DNA of 64,000 bases from the NCBI GenBank assembly GCA_900312665.1, contig ONZQ02000011.1:1140459-1204458 (forward strand). The letters run 5' to 3'. Shown in pieces: positions 1-12,459 of the stretch. The stretch's first letter is position 1. Each line of letters begins with the position of its first letter. Below the pieces are notes generated by a model. The model saw only the letters and a list, made by a program, of their open reading frames with translations. It had not been told where the DNA came from and did not search any database. The translations under genes and the position numbers were made by a program. The stretch comes from Cephalotrichum gorgonifer. Lineage: Eukaryota > Ascomycota > Sordariomycetes > Microascales > Microascaceae.

Positions 1-389
1 ATCATAGACCGACTACCTAAGCTTGAGCCCGGTGGCCAGCCCACCAAAGACCAGAAGAACACCGCGATACCAAGACAAACCAATACAGACAAGTACCTAC
101 TTCCAGCACTCCCCCTTTTTGTACAGACCCCGATAAACACAACGAACAATGATAACCACAACGCCCCTCTGCTTCCCTTTCGCCTGTACAAAGTTAAAAC
201 CAAGGTTACCAAATGTAGCCTATGCACCCTAGAAAAAAAGACTGAGCCCTGAGGAGAAACAAACACGGAAATGCCCTCCTGATGGCGAGACCCGCCGACA
301 CAACATTAAAGGTGCTATTGTCCATCGGTCATTAAACCTAGTCTTCCGGTATGAAGAGAGGTTCTGCCCTAAAAAGAAGTATTCATAGT
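1..389. other. left edge, no gene seen
   Basis: Downstream flank of rsc9 running to the window edge. I see no open frame, RNA gene or repeat here that I can support. It should hold the rsc9 3' UTR and terminator. Confidence 0.5.
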
Positions 390-3351
390 CTATTCACCCA
401 CAAGGACGAGAAGGGAGGCGATGTAAGGTGCCTACAAGAAGTTAGTGAATGTCCTCCTCCCGGGAACCAAAGTAAAGACTGAAAACTCACCATCGCCCTA
501 TTCTCCGCCATAACCTCGAAGAGCCTCCCCATCAATGGCCTAAAGAGTCTCTCCTTCCAGCCGCCGGGCTCTCCCTTCCCCTCATTCTCCGACGCCAACT
601 CCTCCTCCGCATCCGTCTTGCCAACGTTCCTAGCGATGTTCCTCAACACAAGCACGGCGCTGAGGGGAATCCCGCTCGCCTGCGCCGGTCCGTTGGGATT
701 CTTCTCGTCGCGGACCGTCTGCGTCTCCTCGTACGTAACCGTCATCGTCTTCGCCGGCACGACCCAGTCCTTGCGCGGCTTCTTCGTCCGGGGCTCCGCA
801 GTAGGAGGGGGCCAGCACGAGGAGATGTGCACGTTGACGTGGCGCGCGAAGTCGATGAGGCGGAGAGAGGTCGGCTTGTTGTGGCGCGTGCAGGAGTTCC
901 AGAGGCATCGGAAGGTCTTCTCCTCGTTGGGGTACCGACCTTCCTGGTCAGCTACTTCGTCGAGGTGGGATTCGAGGATGTGAGTAAACATGTCCTTGCG
1001 CTCGAGGAAGTACGCCCCGCAAAGCTGGGACGGCTGGTCCTTAGACGCCCACTGGCACTTGACGTATTCCCGGCCGTCGAGGGTGAGTGGGCTGGGCCGT
1101 GCGCGGATCGATGCTATGATAAACTTTTGCTGGGCGTCGCCGCGAGTGAGGACCTGCGGTGCCGAGTTCTGGTATATCTGGGAGCAGCTGCGGATGAAGT
1201 CCGCAGGTGACGTGGCCGGCTGGTTGAGCTGCTTCAGGCACTCCGCAAAGGCCCCGTTGTAGGCCTGCCACGCCGCGATCTGCGTTACGAAGGACTCTGG
1301 ATCGTAATCGAAGAAGCACTTGACCCAGCGGTGGACGCGGTCCGGCTCCTTGAGCTGGAGGAGCTCATCCCTGAGTTGAGGGGGCATTGGCGCAATCTCG
1401 TCAGTTGACGGGAGTCGCTTCTCCGGGCTTAGGACGAATTCCTTCTGCACCCTCCGTGCACCGTGGGAGAGCAGGCGGGCGAGGTGGTAGACCAAGTTTT
1501 CCGTCGAAATGGCGCGCAGTAACGAATCCACATTCTCGACCACAGCCGTATACTGATACAGGAAGTCCAGGCATGCATCCGTGAACTCGTCGTCATTGAG
1601 TAATATCCAGTTGACCATGTTCTGTAGCACGGACGGCGGGACGTGGCCGAGACTATTGGCAACATCCAGATTCATCGAGATTCGCCCGAGTGCCCGGAGC
1701 GCGGTAAGAATGACACCTCTGTCATCCGAATCCAACTGGCTCAGGAGAGATCGATAAAAGGGGTCGTCAGAATTCAACGTCATGTAGGGGGTGATGTGCT
1801 CCGCAATGTCTAGTGAGTAATGCTTCACTTCCACAGTGGCATCCCGGTTAGGCAGGTTGAGGATGATGCAGATCAAATCCTTCACCGGGGCGAGGTTGGC
1901 AATGTGCACTGCGTTGTCCGCCAGGGTGACCATGTTTCGAATCGTCAACACAGCCTCAGTCACACGCAGCATCTCGTCGCTGAATTCCTGCGTCTGGATG
2001 TTGTCGTGGACGTCCTTGGGGGTGAGTCCCTTGATCCTCTCGAGGATGTCCGACGTCCCGTTGACGCCGTCCAGTTCGCCGACGTCTAATGGAGCGGATG
2101 GGTCCCAGGATATAGTCCAAGCCACGTCGTAGTAAAGCTTGCCCACTTGAAGGGCGGCCTCGACAAGGCCCTCATCAAGGCCGGGGAACACTTCGAATCG
2201 GAATTTCTCGCCCCGTTCGTAGGATATCCGGACCCAGTGATGGAGGGCATAGCTACGCTCTTCAGGGCACTGGGAACGCAGCGCATTTAGGCACCGGATG
2301 TAGATGTTCGCGCCCTCGTAGCCTTTTGGTCACGGTCAGTCCTCAAGATCTTGTAGTTACCGGACATACCTGACTGGGGGGGTGGGGGTGGGAGAGACAT
2401 ACTTCCGGGTGGGACGCGAGGCAGTTCTCCAGGCTGTGGCGCCTGTGCCTTGGCCAGTAACTTGGCCTTGGAGAAAGCTTGGGGGTTAGTCCTGGGCGTG
2501 TCTACGGGTCGCAAAGGGATCGCGGTAGTAAGTCGAGGGTTGTAAGCCGCGATGAAGGGCGGTACTGTGGGCTGCTGAAGAGGGTTGATGGGGCCGCCTC
2601 CCGTAACTTGGCCTGCATTCCTGGTAAGCTGCGGGTGGGGGTGGGGCGATGGAGCTTGGTTGACAGGGGCACGTTGTTGATGGTGTTGCGAACCTGGGGT
2701 GCCTTGCGCCGGGGAGGCCGAAGCTTGCTGGGGGTGGCCCTGTTGAGAGGATGAGTGTCGCGTAGGTCGGGAGGGGCCGGTTTCGGGCTGAAATATGACT
2801 CTCTGCGGCGGCGCCTCTCGTAGGCCCCGGGAAGCGCGCGACGAGTTGGGCGTTTCTGCTGCGGGCCTCTCGCGCACAGGAGTACCGTCGTCTCCAGAGG
2901 CGGCGGACTCCACGCCATAGCTTTTGGCGCCCCTTTGGAAGTTCTCTCGCGTTCTTTTCAAGAGACCCGATCCCTTAGCGGTGACGTCTTCCAGAATGTC
3001 CTTCGGCGGCGGCTCCCGTCCATGGATTGTCTTGATCTCGTACGCGGCCAGGTTCTTGTAGAACTTTTCCTTCAGCGCGAAGGCCGTCGCCGCCTCATTG
3101 TTCGTGTAGAGGTTCAGCTCGCCGGCCATGCGGCGCCAGGCCAGCTTTTCGTCCGAGACCTTGTCATAGCCGCCGTATGCGACGATATGCTTGAATACGC
3201 GGAGGAGGTCGAGGTGAGTCGTGCCGACCTTTGGCTCCGGATCGAAGGTGGTTCCGCGATCCGCGTGGAAGGCTCTGAGCTTCTCGATGAACTCTTCGTA
3301 TTCGGGAGTTCGGTCGATTATATGTGGCGGGACGTCCTGCTTGGGTGGCAT
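390..3351 (-). CDS. rsc9: Rsc9-like ARID subunit of the RSC chromatin-remodelling complex
   Basis: Three exons on the minus strand: 3351-2370, 2322-491 and 431-390 (introns of 47 and 59 nt, donors GTATGT and GTGAGT). They join in phase to give 951 aa. Residues about 15-110 form an ARID DNA-binding domain (starts TPEYEEF, contains YGGYDKV). Residues about 120-320 are low-complexity, rich in Pro, Gln and Ser. The middle is helical. Around 645-690 lies the region typical of Rsc9 (WVKCFFDY), and about 750-830 has two C2H2-like zinc-finger units (CQW...C...H...H and CLWNSC...H...H). In yeast, Rsc9 is a subunit of the RSC nucleosome remodeller in the nucleus. The last 14-residue exon is the least certain part; reading through it would give a longer unrelated tail. 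The promoter faces the divergent gene at 4213. Confidence 0.88.
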
Positions 3352-4212
3352 CTTTGCGATTGATTGAAACAGTCGCCGCGGGCGTTAGCGGCGGCGGTTG
3401 ACGGTCCGTTGTCGATGCCGGTGATGGTTGGTTGGACTGGTTCAAAAATTGGGACGACGCGACTGAGAGTTCACCGTGTCAAGTGCTGGCCTGCATGGGC
3501 ACTGTACTGGTAAGGTACCCAAGTCCAATCCATGCACGGACCCTGGAATGATTGCTCAAGCTAACCTTATGGTCACGTGGATGTTTGCCTCCACATTCAA
3601 CGGCCTGCACTACAACCGAAGCTTAAGCCTGGGAACAGGAGAATCCTCCTACTACTGACAGAGTGCCCCCTCCTCCTCCTTAACTATAAACATCATCCTC
3701 TCTTAATTTATTTCTTGAATATAGTCGTAATATTTGGTACTTAACTAGAGATCCCCCCAAAGTGGAACCCGGGGTTTATAAGTTGTACCACGTTTTACCT
3801 TCTTCCGAACTTCAGCGGAGCCATGTTGTCGGGTATGGGTGAAGCGTGTATCGCCTCATATGTTATGGGACTAAACTCTCACACACAGACATGTATCGAG
3901 GGTGACTACCATCTTGATACGACTTTTGAGAGAGGGTAATCCGTTACATTTATCCAGGCCCCGCGAGTATCCTAATGTTCTCCGCTCCTTCCTTGTGAGC
4001 TGCGGCTTCCTATGTAACTTCCCCACCTTCCTCCTCGAGTAGAATCCATCATGCCAGAGGCCATCCACGCCTTCTACTTTTACCTCACTACTTTTCTCCC
4101 CCTGAAATTGACGTCCATCATCCTCCCCGCGTCCGGCTTACCCCTGCCCCAACATGACAATCCCAGTAATACTTCATCCATCTCTAAGCTTCGCTAATCC
4201 ACTGCGCTTCCC
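3352..4212. promoter_or_regulatory. divergent promoter region between rsc9 and the 4213 gene
   Basis: An 861-bp gap between two genes transcribed away from each other, so it should hold both promoters. A perfect CACGTG E-box lies at 3574-3579, a site type bound by fungal bHLH regulators. The rest is AT-rich and pyrimidine-rich with no coding signal. Confidence 0.45.
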
Positions 4213-6503
4213 ATGCTCTCCCACCGGCCGCCCACCGGCCTCTTCACCTACAACTTCGAGCTTGATCGTTTACTGGTGACAACATACGATCCAGCCACTT
4301 CTTCGGCCCTGGACGAGCAAGAACACGCTACCAAACTTATCCTCACACTTCGTCAGTTCAGGGATGCCCCTCGTGGGAGAGCCAAGAAGGTAGAGATCGG
4401 ATATCTCTTTATACTGCACTCGGGAACATCCGCCATTGTGAGTCCGACGGATGTCAAAGGATTGAAATGGTGCTGTACTTGTTCTAATGTCTCGCGCGTC
4501 TAGGAGAGACTCGATCTAAGGAAAATCCGCCAGGCCACATCCCCTGGTGCATCACCTGCGTATAAAATCCGTGGCGAAGGTCGCAGAATCGTCTTCCAGT
4601 ACCTTTGTGGCGATGGCAATGTTAGTCCTGGCCCCACATTAAAGGCACTCCACATACTAACAGCCTGCGTAGGCCCGGAAGATCGACATCGAGTTCCGGA
4701 AGCAGCTCGAGTACGAAAGGGCGTTACAAATACTTCTAAGCCAGGGGCTTTCTGTGGTGATCAAGAGGCCAGAGCATGCTCCCATGCGGCACCAGCCCTT
4801 CGGCCCCGCGGCTCCCGGATCACTCCACGCTGTTCTGCCGACTCAAGCTACCGTCATCCGGCAGAACAGTGTTTCTGGAACTCCCAGAGCCTGGAACGCA
4901 CCATTTGAGCGTCCATCGCGCTTGCAGTCGCCAGTGGACCGGCCATCACGTACCACTATGCCCCCTCCGGGTGCGAGGGATGCGAGGGATGCAAGATCAC
5001 CTTCACTTCTCGGGGGAGTCGCCGGGAATTACTACCATACGGGACTCTACTCCCCTGCCAATGACAACTATGGACTTTGTACACCCGCACAAAGCCAGAG
5101 GTTCGTACTATGTCACAGTCACTAACATTGGCGGCCCTTTTCTGCTGTGGAAATGCTAACCCTCTCTCAGCCAGGTCAGTGACGAAGCTCTCGCCAGCCA
5201 ACGTTGGTCGTCTTCCCGGCGAACAAATACTTTCCTAGACGGCGTTCATTCCAAGCAGAATTCCCAGGCGAGCGTGATGCCGACGCCCATCTCGAACGGT
5301 GCCTCCCATCGGCCCTTCAGAACTGCGCAATATGGTGACACTGGTCTTTCCCAGTCCCCCATGCCATCGCCATCATACCGTGGCCACTTATCCCTCCAGG
5401 ATGCCGTCATAGCTCCGCCACCAGCTCGTCAGCCGCATGATCATGGAGGCGGAGCGAGCGAGTTCACTTCCATGAAGGCTTATACGGACACCCTACTTCC
5501 ACCGACTCGCACTCTTCCATTCCCTTCGAAAACTAAGACCTCAATCTCACAGCCCATGTTCTCAAAACAGCAAGACTCTAGCGACAAAGTGGATATGGCG
5601 GGGGCGCAGGAAAGGACTTTGAGAAATACCGCAATGTCCCAGGCGGGACAGGTCAATATCATGAGCCAGCCCCATGGGGTTGGCCTCGGGGGGAAAGCCG
5701 ATACCGCTACGGACGCCGAAGTCTATGGAACGCCTAGTAGGACAATCAGGCTCACTCATAATAACCAAGGACGATTCAGCGATACGATGAACTGCGATTC
5801 GGTGATACCCGCCGAACAACCTTCCGCCCAGCAACACTGGGGACGCGAATGGCCGAACAACATGACAGTACCAACAACATCTCGGGGTGTGGGCACTAGT
5901 GACTCGTCAAGGCGTCCTGATTGTGAGATCCCTGAGATCTTTGGAAATCTCGAAGATGCAGTCCAGCGGTGGCGGATGGGATTCCCGAATGGCCGCGACG
6001 CTGAACTCCAAAATATATTAGCGAATCTCCAGACCTCGGCGCAGCGGCTGCATATTTACCTCCGGCCGGGTGATTTGCACAACCACGACGACGAACGCAA
6101 CGGCGACCATCTCTGTTCCCAAAATACCGCTGGGGATCCTCGTATACCGACGCTACAGCCAGAAACCCTGAGGGCGGAAACGCTCGGAGAGCCAAAGCGA
6201 AGACACACAAAGGAATACAAGGAGTGGAGGGATTATTTTCTGTTTGCATGTCGCCTTTACAAAACCAAGGAAGAAAGGACTGACCCCGAGTTTATCCACC
6301 GATTCCTACGTGGAATCCCTGGGGTGAGGGCATTGCGCTGGGTCCAGATGGGTCTTTTGAATTGCTACCCATCCATGGCCCGGCTATCAGAGCGACGAAG
6401 CGGAACGACGATTGTTTTCACGAAAGACCTCAGATGGAGTCACGTTCACGACATGGTAACGAGGAAGTTAAAACTCCCCTTTTCAAAGTGGGAAGCGGTT
6501 TGA
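4213..6503 (+). CDS. unrecognised 700-aa protein with conserved-looking ends and a disordered middle
   Basis: I do not recognise this family. Four exons fit in phase: 4213-4437, 4504-4620, 4673-5100 and 5171-6503. Introns are 66, 52 and 70 nt; the second has a CTAAC branch point and the third also contains two. Residues 1-160 look like a compact alternating-strand domain ending in a helix (RGEGRRIVFQY, then IEFRKQLEYERALQILL), compatible with a PH-like fold. Residues about 165-520 are Ser/Pro/Thr-rich and probably disordered. The last 110 residues look ordered again (KEYKEWRDYFLFACRLY, then FIHRFLRGIPGVRALRWVQ). A folded N-terminus, long linker and folded C-terminus resembles meiotic Rec114/Rec7 proteins, but I cannot show homology. 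The start is the first ATG after a pyrimidine-rich leader. The agreement of all junctions supports a real gene. Confidence 0.65.
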
Positions 6504-7343
6504 ACCTTCGGGCTGGCGCCCCAATATGTACCGTCCGTTCGGCGGGATGTTACTTGACTTGGGTGGCCTTGTTTCCATCTAGTCCTGGGCTGCTCGATCG
6601 GGAGGTATCTACAAGATACGAAAAGGTACGAAGGCGCAGCATTTATATTTCGTTCCAGGTTTACGACGGTCGCATGCGAGAACATGAGGTAAATAGAAAA
6701 TAAGCACTATCCTGGTCTGGTCTTTGCGTCTGGAAGAAATCGGAGTGGGCCAGCCTGTGTTCACAGCATGGCGGGGCCGGGAAGAAGATAGATATCGATG
6801 CTAGGACTTCTTGATGGAGAGACTGAGGCTGTCTTGGGGATTGCGTCCGCGCTCGGGAAACGTGTTGGGAACGAGTCGCTCTGGGCGGGTTCAATGGCAA
6901 CGACCTGATAGGAACGATTGGCAGAGGATTCACGCCGGAGCTCAGTCCATCGTGGGAGCTGGCGTCAATGTCACTGTAAGTTAATTAAAGTCCATGCTTC
7001 AAAGGTTACTTATTCCGTCTGCGCAGCGCATTCAGTAATCGGCGCGGTCATCGCATATATATATCCCCCTCGCCCCTCTCTTGTGTACGTAGCTATTGGA
7101 CGTAACATTTTCACCAGTCTTCTATCCATCACATCGTGAGATTATTGAAGAATACGCAAATGCTAGATACTTTTGTATCAAGCCTGAATATTTATTGCAC
7201 CGTTTCTGGGCCAAAAGCTCACTCAAAACGCTCACAGATTTCTTTCATACAGATTCACTCGCTACAGACCTACAGCTCCGCCCCTGAAATCAGCGCTACT
7301 CCCAAGGAGAGCCTCCCCGGGGGCTCTGCCTCCCACCCGAAAC
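6504..7343. other. convergent intergenic region
   Basis: Lies between the 3' ends of the 4213 gene (+) and the methionine sulfoxide reductase gene (-). I find no supported gene; the short frames here lack coding character. Confidence 0.5.
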
Positions 7344-8068
7344 TCACTTCTTCTCCGCCTCCTTGGCCCCGGCCTCATCGTCCGGCGAGAACTTCAGACT
7401 AACGCTGTTGACGCAGTGCCTCTCGTCCTTGGCGCCCCCGAAGCCCTCCCCCTTGAAGACGTGACCCAGGTGGCCCCCGCAGCCGGCGCAGACGATCTCA
7501 GTGCGCAGCATGCCGAGCGAGGTGTCCTCAAAGCGCTTGACGGCGCCGGGGATGGACTCGAAGTAGGCGGGCCAGCCGCAGCGCGAGTCGAACTTCTGGG
7601 AGGCCGTGTAGAGGGGCGCGGAGCAGGCGAGGCAGGCGTAGGTGCCGGATGAGGGGTAGTGCTTGTTGTAGGTGCCGGTGCCGGGGGCCTCGGTGCCCTT
7701 TTGACGGATGACGCGGAATTGTTCTTTCAGGGGGTTAGTCCTGACGAGCTGGGGTTGGGAAAAGGAGCGAAGCAGGGGGGGAGGGGGCATTGAAGGGGTG
7801 GAAGGGGGAAAAGGAGGAAGGGAGAGGGAATGGTATTATTACCTGGAGTGAGGATGGCCCGCCACTCCTCTTCTGATTTCTCGTTGGGGTAGGACATGTT
7901 TTTGGTGGGCGCGGAGCTGAAAAGTGAGCTGAAGAACGGGATTGTTGGCATGGACCGATGAGGTGAGGTTCTGGCGGGGTTGGCGGGGTAGTGAGGTGAA
8001 GTTGGTTTAGACTGAGAGGCTCTGGACAAGGTGTGGGAAGTGACTCTGAGTAGGCGTCGGGATGACAT
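7344..8068 (-). CDS. msrB: methionine-R-sulfoxide reductase B
   Basis: Reduces the R epimer of methionine sulfoxide in proteins and protects against oxidative damage. Two exons, 8068-7843 and 7723-7344, give 201 aa. The 119-nt intron (GTAATA...CTGAAAG, with an ACTAAC branch point) restores the family sequence at the junction, TPEQFRVIRQKGTE. The SelR domain spans about 65-190. Zinc ligands are C106/C109 (CLAC) and C154/C157 (CAGC). The probable resolving Cys is C124 (CGWPAYF) and the catalytic Cys is C179 (RHCVNS). The first 40 residues are Arg/Ser-rich without acidic residues, like a mitochondrial presequence. A second ATG at codon 58 (MSYPNEKSEEEW) could give a cytosolic form, so dual targeting is possible. 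It shares its upstream region with the ArfGAP gene. Confidence 0.95.
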
Positions 8069-9028
8069 TTATATATAGTTTGTAAGATTATGTACGTGCG
8101 AGATCGCAGGTCGCAAGTTGACTACGAGTCCTTGTATGTAGCAGCTGCAGGTGAGGTTAATGGGGGCAAGGTAGGCAAGCTCAGCATGAGCATTGAACCA
8201 GGAAGGTGGCGGGAGTGGCAAGTGGGGGCGGAGCACCGAAGCTGTGGATCAATTATTTGGAAGATTTGGAATCATCCATCCGATGTACAAGTTGACAGGT
8301 ACGAGCATTCCATGCCAACACCCAACAAACACTAAGACTACGTCACAAATAGCTAAATGTTTGCCTTCTTGACGGGGCTGTGAGGAATGAATGCGGATCA
8401 AATGCTCTATTTGGAATATTCAGGCGTGGCTTGTCATATACTTATGGCAGGCAGAAATAGTTAAATATTTGACATATCTTCTCTCAATAATTGAGGCACC
8501 GATGAGGTGCTCGAGACTGTCCTCGGTATGGAATTATCCCTGTCCGATACGCAATATTACCCCGGACTGCGTTCATCGGAGATGGGCAGCACCGGGTCTT
8601 GGGCTGGCCCTGGTGGTATCCTAGTACCAAGTAATGTCCAAGGCACTCAGGGCGCATGGATGTTGGACCCCCCTGTAGACGCCCCTGTAGACAGCCCCTT
8701 GCCAACACACCACCCTAGATAACTCAAGCGTTACAATATCCTACCCACTAAATTGTTACCTAGAGCCGCTAAAGTGCTGCCTGTGACAGCCGAGGTTTAC
8801 CCGGCTGGCCTAACACACGACACTCCACATTGCTCATTTCCGCCGCCGTGTCTCCTGCCAGTTATCCGCATGGTGTCTCGGTTAATAACCCTGCTGCCAG
8901 CCAGATCTGAGATAAGCCCACGCACCTGCCACCACTCCCCCCAACATCCCCCGCGAGGTCACGACAACCGCAAGCCTGGACAACCCGAGAACGAGAAGCG
9001 TTAGTAGGGCATTCATATCTCTCACATC
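8069..9028. promoter_or_regulatory. divergent promoter region with three CCCCT elements
   Basis: A 960-bp gap between msrB (-) and age2 (+). Three CCCCT pentamers (AGGGG on the other strand) sit at 8670-8674, 8682-8686 and 8695-8699, spaced 12-13 bp. AGGGG is the stress response element read by Msn2/Msn4-type zinc fingers. No coding region is supported; short frames at 8391-8722 look random. Confidence 0.4.
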
Positions 9029-10978
9029 ATGTCTCGCCGTGTCGACGCCTCCCGCCAGGCGACACAGGCGCAACGGAACCAGCAGACCCTCAAGAGCCTC
9101 CTGAAATTGGAGCCCAACAAGGTGTGCGCCGACTGCAAGATCCACAAGCGTACGTCGCTCCCCGTGCTGCTGTTTCCCTCTCCATTTCCCTTGTCCTCTC
9201 CCCTGTCCTTCTACCTGTCGATGCCATCATCACCAATCCCTCAATGCGGTCTGCGCTGAGCGCGAATACCCCTACTAACTAGCGCTAACCCCCCCGCTCT
9301 CACAGATCCAAGATGGGCGAGCTGGAACCTGGGCGTATTCTTCTGCATCCGATGCTCCGGCATCCACCGTGGCATGGGAACCCACATTAGCCGCGTTAAA
9401 TCCGTCGACCTCGACTCTTGGACCGACGAACAGCTACAGAGCATGCTCAACTGGGGAAACGCGAGGGCCAACAAGTACTGGGAGGCCAAGCTGGCTCCCG
9501 GCCATAGGCCCAGCGACAGCAAGATCGAGAGCTTCATCCGCACCAAGTACGAGCTGAAGAGATGGGTCATGGACGGCCCCATGCCGGATCCCAGCACCCT
9601 CGACGACGACGACAACATCCCGCTGAGCCTCGTCAAGGAGAAGAACACCATCGAGCGGAAGGAATCCATACGGAAGGCCTCCATCGGCCAATCCGCCAGG
9701 CCCTCGGGCGGCCCCCTTGCCCCTCCTCCGGCCGACCTCATCGGCGGCGACCCACTTCCTCAGCGCGCGAGCACCACCAGTCCACCCGCACCAAAGATGG
9801 CCTCCAAGGCCGCCGCCGCCCCGCCAAAGGCGACGGGCGGGAAGGACTCTCTTCTGGGCCTCGACTTCTTCGGCGACCAGTCCGCCGCGCCTCCTCGCCC
9901 CTCCAGCACAACCGCCACCCCGGGATCTGGCGGGTCTTCGCGCCCCGACCTGAAGCAGTCTATTCTCTCGCTCTATGCCACGGCTCCCAGGCCACAGACT
10001 CAGCAGCCCCAGCAACCCCAGTCGTCTACCCAGGCCTTCGGGGAATTTGCGTCCCAGGCTCCCCAGCAGACCCAGTCGGCAAGTGCTGGGCTCGCCGACG
10101 CCTTTGGCGGCCTCAACTTCGGGAATGCTCCGGCGGCCCCCGCGAAACCCGCGGACCCCTTCGCGTCTCTGGCCTCGCCGGCTACCAGTGCGAAGTCTCC
10201 GGCCTCGAACAACTCTTTCGGGGGTCTCAGCGGCGGCGGCTTCTTCGACGCCAAGCCCGCACCCGCCCTGCACCAGCAGCAATCTAGCACGTCGTCGGGC
10301 AGCCTGGCCGGGCTTGGAAGTCTCACCTCCCCGACGAACAATATCCCTCCTTCGAAACCAGTCCAGTCTTCTTCCTCCGCCATGGACGACCTGTTCGACT
10401 TCGGGGCCCCCGCCCCGTCCGCACCTAAACCCACCTCCCCCACCCCGCAGGCGTCTCAGCCCTCTAGCTCTGTCTTCAACCTATCATCAAACGTACCCAA
10501 GGCCCCCGCCGCGCCCGCGGTTGCCGCACCCGTCGTAGCACCTGCCTCCTCGGGCGGAGGCTGGGGTGGCAATGACGTATGGGGAAACGCGTGGGGTGCT
10601 TCTGACCCCGTCGCCCCCGCGGCCACTTCTGCTCCCACCCCCAAGCCCGCGTCCACGTCCACGACGAATGACTTTGGCTGGGGAAGCTCGAACGCCGCAT
10701 CTAGCTCCATCCCCGCCCCGAGCCTGGCATCGGGCGGGTCTGGTAGCTGGGGCAGCCCGAATGCCGGGTCAGGCTCGTTCGCGTCCCAGAGCATCGTGCC
10801 GGGCGCCTCTGGTGGGTTCAGTGCCGCGCCCCAGGTCTCGGCGGACGAGGAGTTTGGCGGATGGACTAGCGGTGCTGGCACCAGCACTAGCGGGGCCGGG
10901 GCCGGGTCCGGAACGGCGTCGAAACCCGCCGGCGGGTTCGGTACGAACGAGGACTTGTTCTCGAACGTCTGGCAGTAA
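9029..10978 (+). CDS. age2: ArfGAP domain protein, Age2/SMAP type
   Basis: Stimulates GTP hydrolysis by Arf GTPases in trans-Golgi and endosomal vesicle traffic. Two exons, 9029-9149 and 9306-10978, are joined by a 156-nt intron (GTACGT...CACAG) and give 597 aa. The junction rebuilds the zinc finger: C33/C36 (CADC) and C54/C57 (CIRC) in the CX2CX17CX2C spacing of ArfGAPs. R62 in IHRGMG is the catalytic arginine finger. The ArfGAP domain covers about 15-135. The rest is a long Pro/Ala/Ser/Gln-rich tail with short repeated motifs (LLGLDFFGD, DDLFDFGAP, WGG/WGS) that resemble clathrin- and adaptor-binding peptides. The C-terminus ends in LFSNVWQ. The high GC content of the tail produces long antisense frames that are not genes. 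Confidence 0.93.
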
Positions 10979-11997
10979 GGCCATGTTGCTTTGAGGGGAA
11001 GGAGGGCTGAGGTATGACATTTTTTTTTTCGCGGCACGAGATATGAGATACGGAGGGATAAGGGGTTGACGGGGGGGCGAGATGCGGTGGTCGGGCATGA
11101 TTATGATCTTACTGCATTGGCGCGCCTGGCAAAGCATCACACACGGGGGGTCATGGCACGTTTTTGGGGGCGAGGCACAATATTATTCTTGAAAGGCCCA
11201 TTTCCCTTTCTTTTCTCCCGTTTCTTATCGTCGGTATAGAGAAAACGAAAAGATCCTTGTCCGCGACACCTTACCTCACCTTTCTCTCCCTTTCCCCCTT
11301 GTGAAGCGTACATGTCCAAACGTAAACCTCGTGCCTCGTGACGTAGTTTCCTCTAGCTCCCTAGGCCTGTGTTAGTCCCTCATACACTTAGGGACTTTGA
11401 GGAGCTACACACTCGGGAAGAAGCAACGGGGAACCGAAGAAAAGTGAAACAAAAAATAACGCTATTTCGTTGCAAATGCTAAGGGTATTGACGTGATACT
11501 CTTGCAAGCTGTCCCTCTCTCCCTATCTCGTACAAAAAAAGTCCAGTTCCGAGTCTCTCCCAAGCCTCTTTCATACGCCCTCGTCCGACGCAAGTCATTC
11601 ATTCGGGTTTACGGAGGGTTTCGTATCCCGATCCTCCTTGTGCATCCTTTCTGCCTCCCCCACGTTTTCACGCAAGGAGAATGCCTCTTTCTCTTGGGGG
11701 ACCAGTAGGATTTCGACACAGTCTCCTGTATGTCATGGAGGTGATCCTTACGACGACGGTGCCTTGCCCCCGTCGTTACCCGTTGCTCCCTGTGTCAGCC
11801 TCGTTTCCTCCACAGCCCCTCATTTACCCCAGACGCGATCCTCGCCGCGACATGCCTTGCCACTATTTATCCCTCCCCGTGTCCTCTACAACCTGTGTCT
11901 CCCCATCCTGGGACTGCCCCAGGTGGGCCTGCCATTTTGCCCGGCTTGCACTTCGTCTCTCGTTGTTTTATCCCCATAGAACCGATATACGGGGACC
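10979..11997. other. convergent 3' intergenic region
   Basis: Lies between age2 (+) and sft1 (-). It holds T-rich and pyrimidine-rich stretches typical of fungal 3' UTRs, including a poly-T run near 11022. I see no gene. Confidence 0.5.
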
Positions 11998-12459
11998 TCA
12001 GAGGAATATCTTCGAGGCGTAATAGAGGAAGAGGAAGATCCCGATGATGATGGCGGACAGCTTCAGCACGGCGACTTTGTTCCCCGAGGCGGCCATGCGG
12101 CCCAGCCTCGTCGCGGAGCCTTTTAGCGACGTGGACATGTTTGAGAAGGTATCGGTCTGTGAAGATGAAAAGAATGGTTAGCCTAGGCCTCCAGCCCTTC
12201 GCTCTCTCTCTCTCTCTCTCACCCGCCACCCAAGAAGAAGGGGAACGGCAGGGTAAATTCCGAATGCAAGGACCCAGAGTCTAGATTTTTTTTGGGGAAA
12301 GAAGGGGGGGGGGTAGGATCATACGGTGTTGTCTATGACGTCCTGGGCACGCGCATTATCGTAGATGTCAACCGTCACGCCGCGGAGGGCCGACACCTTC
12401 GCCGAGAGCTCGTCCAGCCGGGCATTATTCTGGCGCTCGCGCTCGTATGCCTCCGACAT
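11998..12459 (-). CDS. sft1: Bet1-like Qc-SNARE Sft1
   Basis: A 97-aa tail-anchored SNARE for retrograde traffic within the Golgi. Two exons, 12459-12325 (45 codons) and 12156-11998 (53 codons with stop), flank a 168-nt intron with donor GTATGA, a CTAAC branch point and a CAG acceptor. Exon 1 starts MSEAYERERQNN and carries the first half of the SNARE heptads (LDELSAKVSALRGVTVDIY). Exon 2 continues with TFSNMSTSLKGSATRLGRMA and ends in a hydrophobic membrane segment at about 75-93 (VAVLKLSAIIIGIFLFLYYA), leaving only a few residues in the lumen. This matches Sft1 and filamentous-fungal Bet1-like proteins in length and order. Bet1 itself is the main alternative; the pattern QDVID with KGSA...RLGRMA favours Sft1. 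Confidence 0.88.

Noticed and set aside
9434..10282. 282-codon minus-strand frame opposite the ArfGAP gene
   Set aside because: Mirrors the GC-rich, repetitive ArfGAP tail; Arg/Gly-rich with no domain. Shadow of the real gene.
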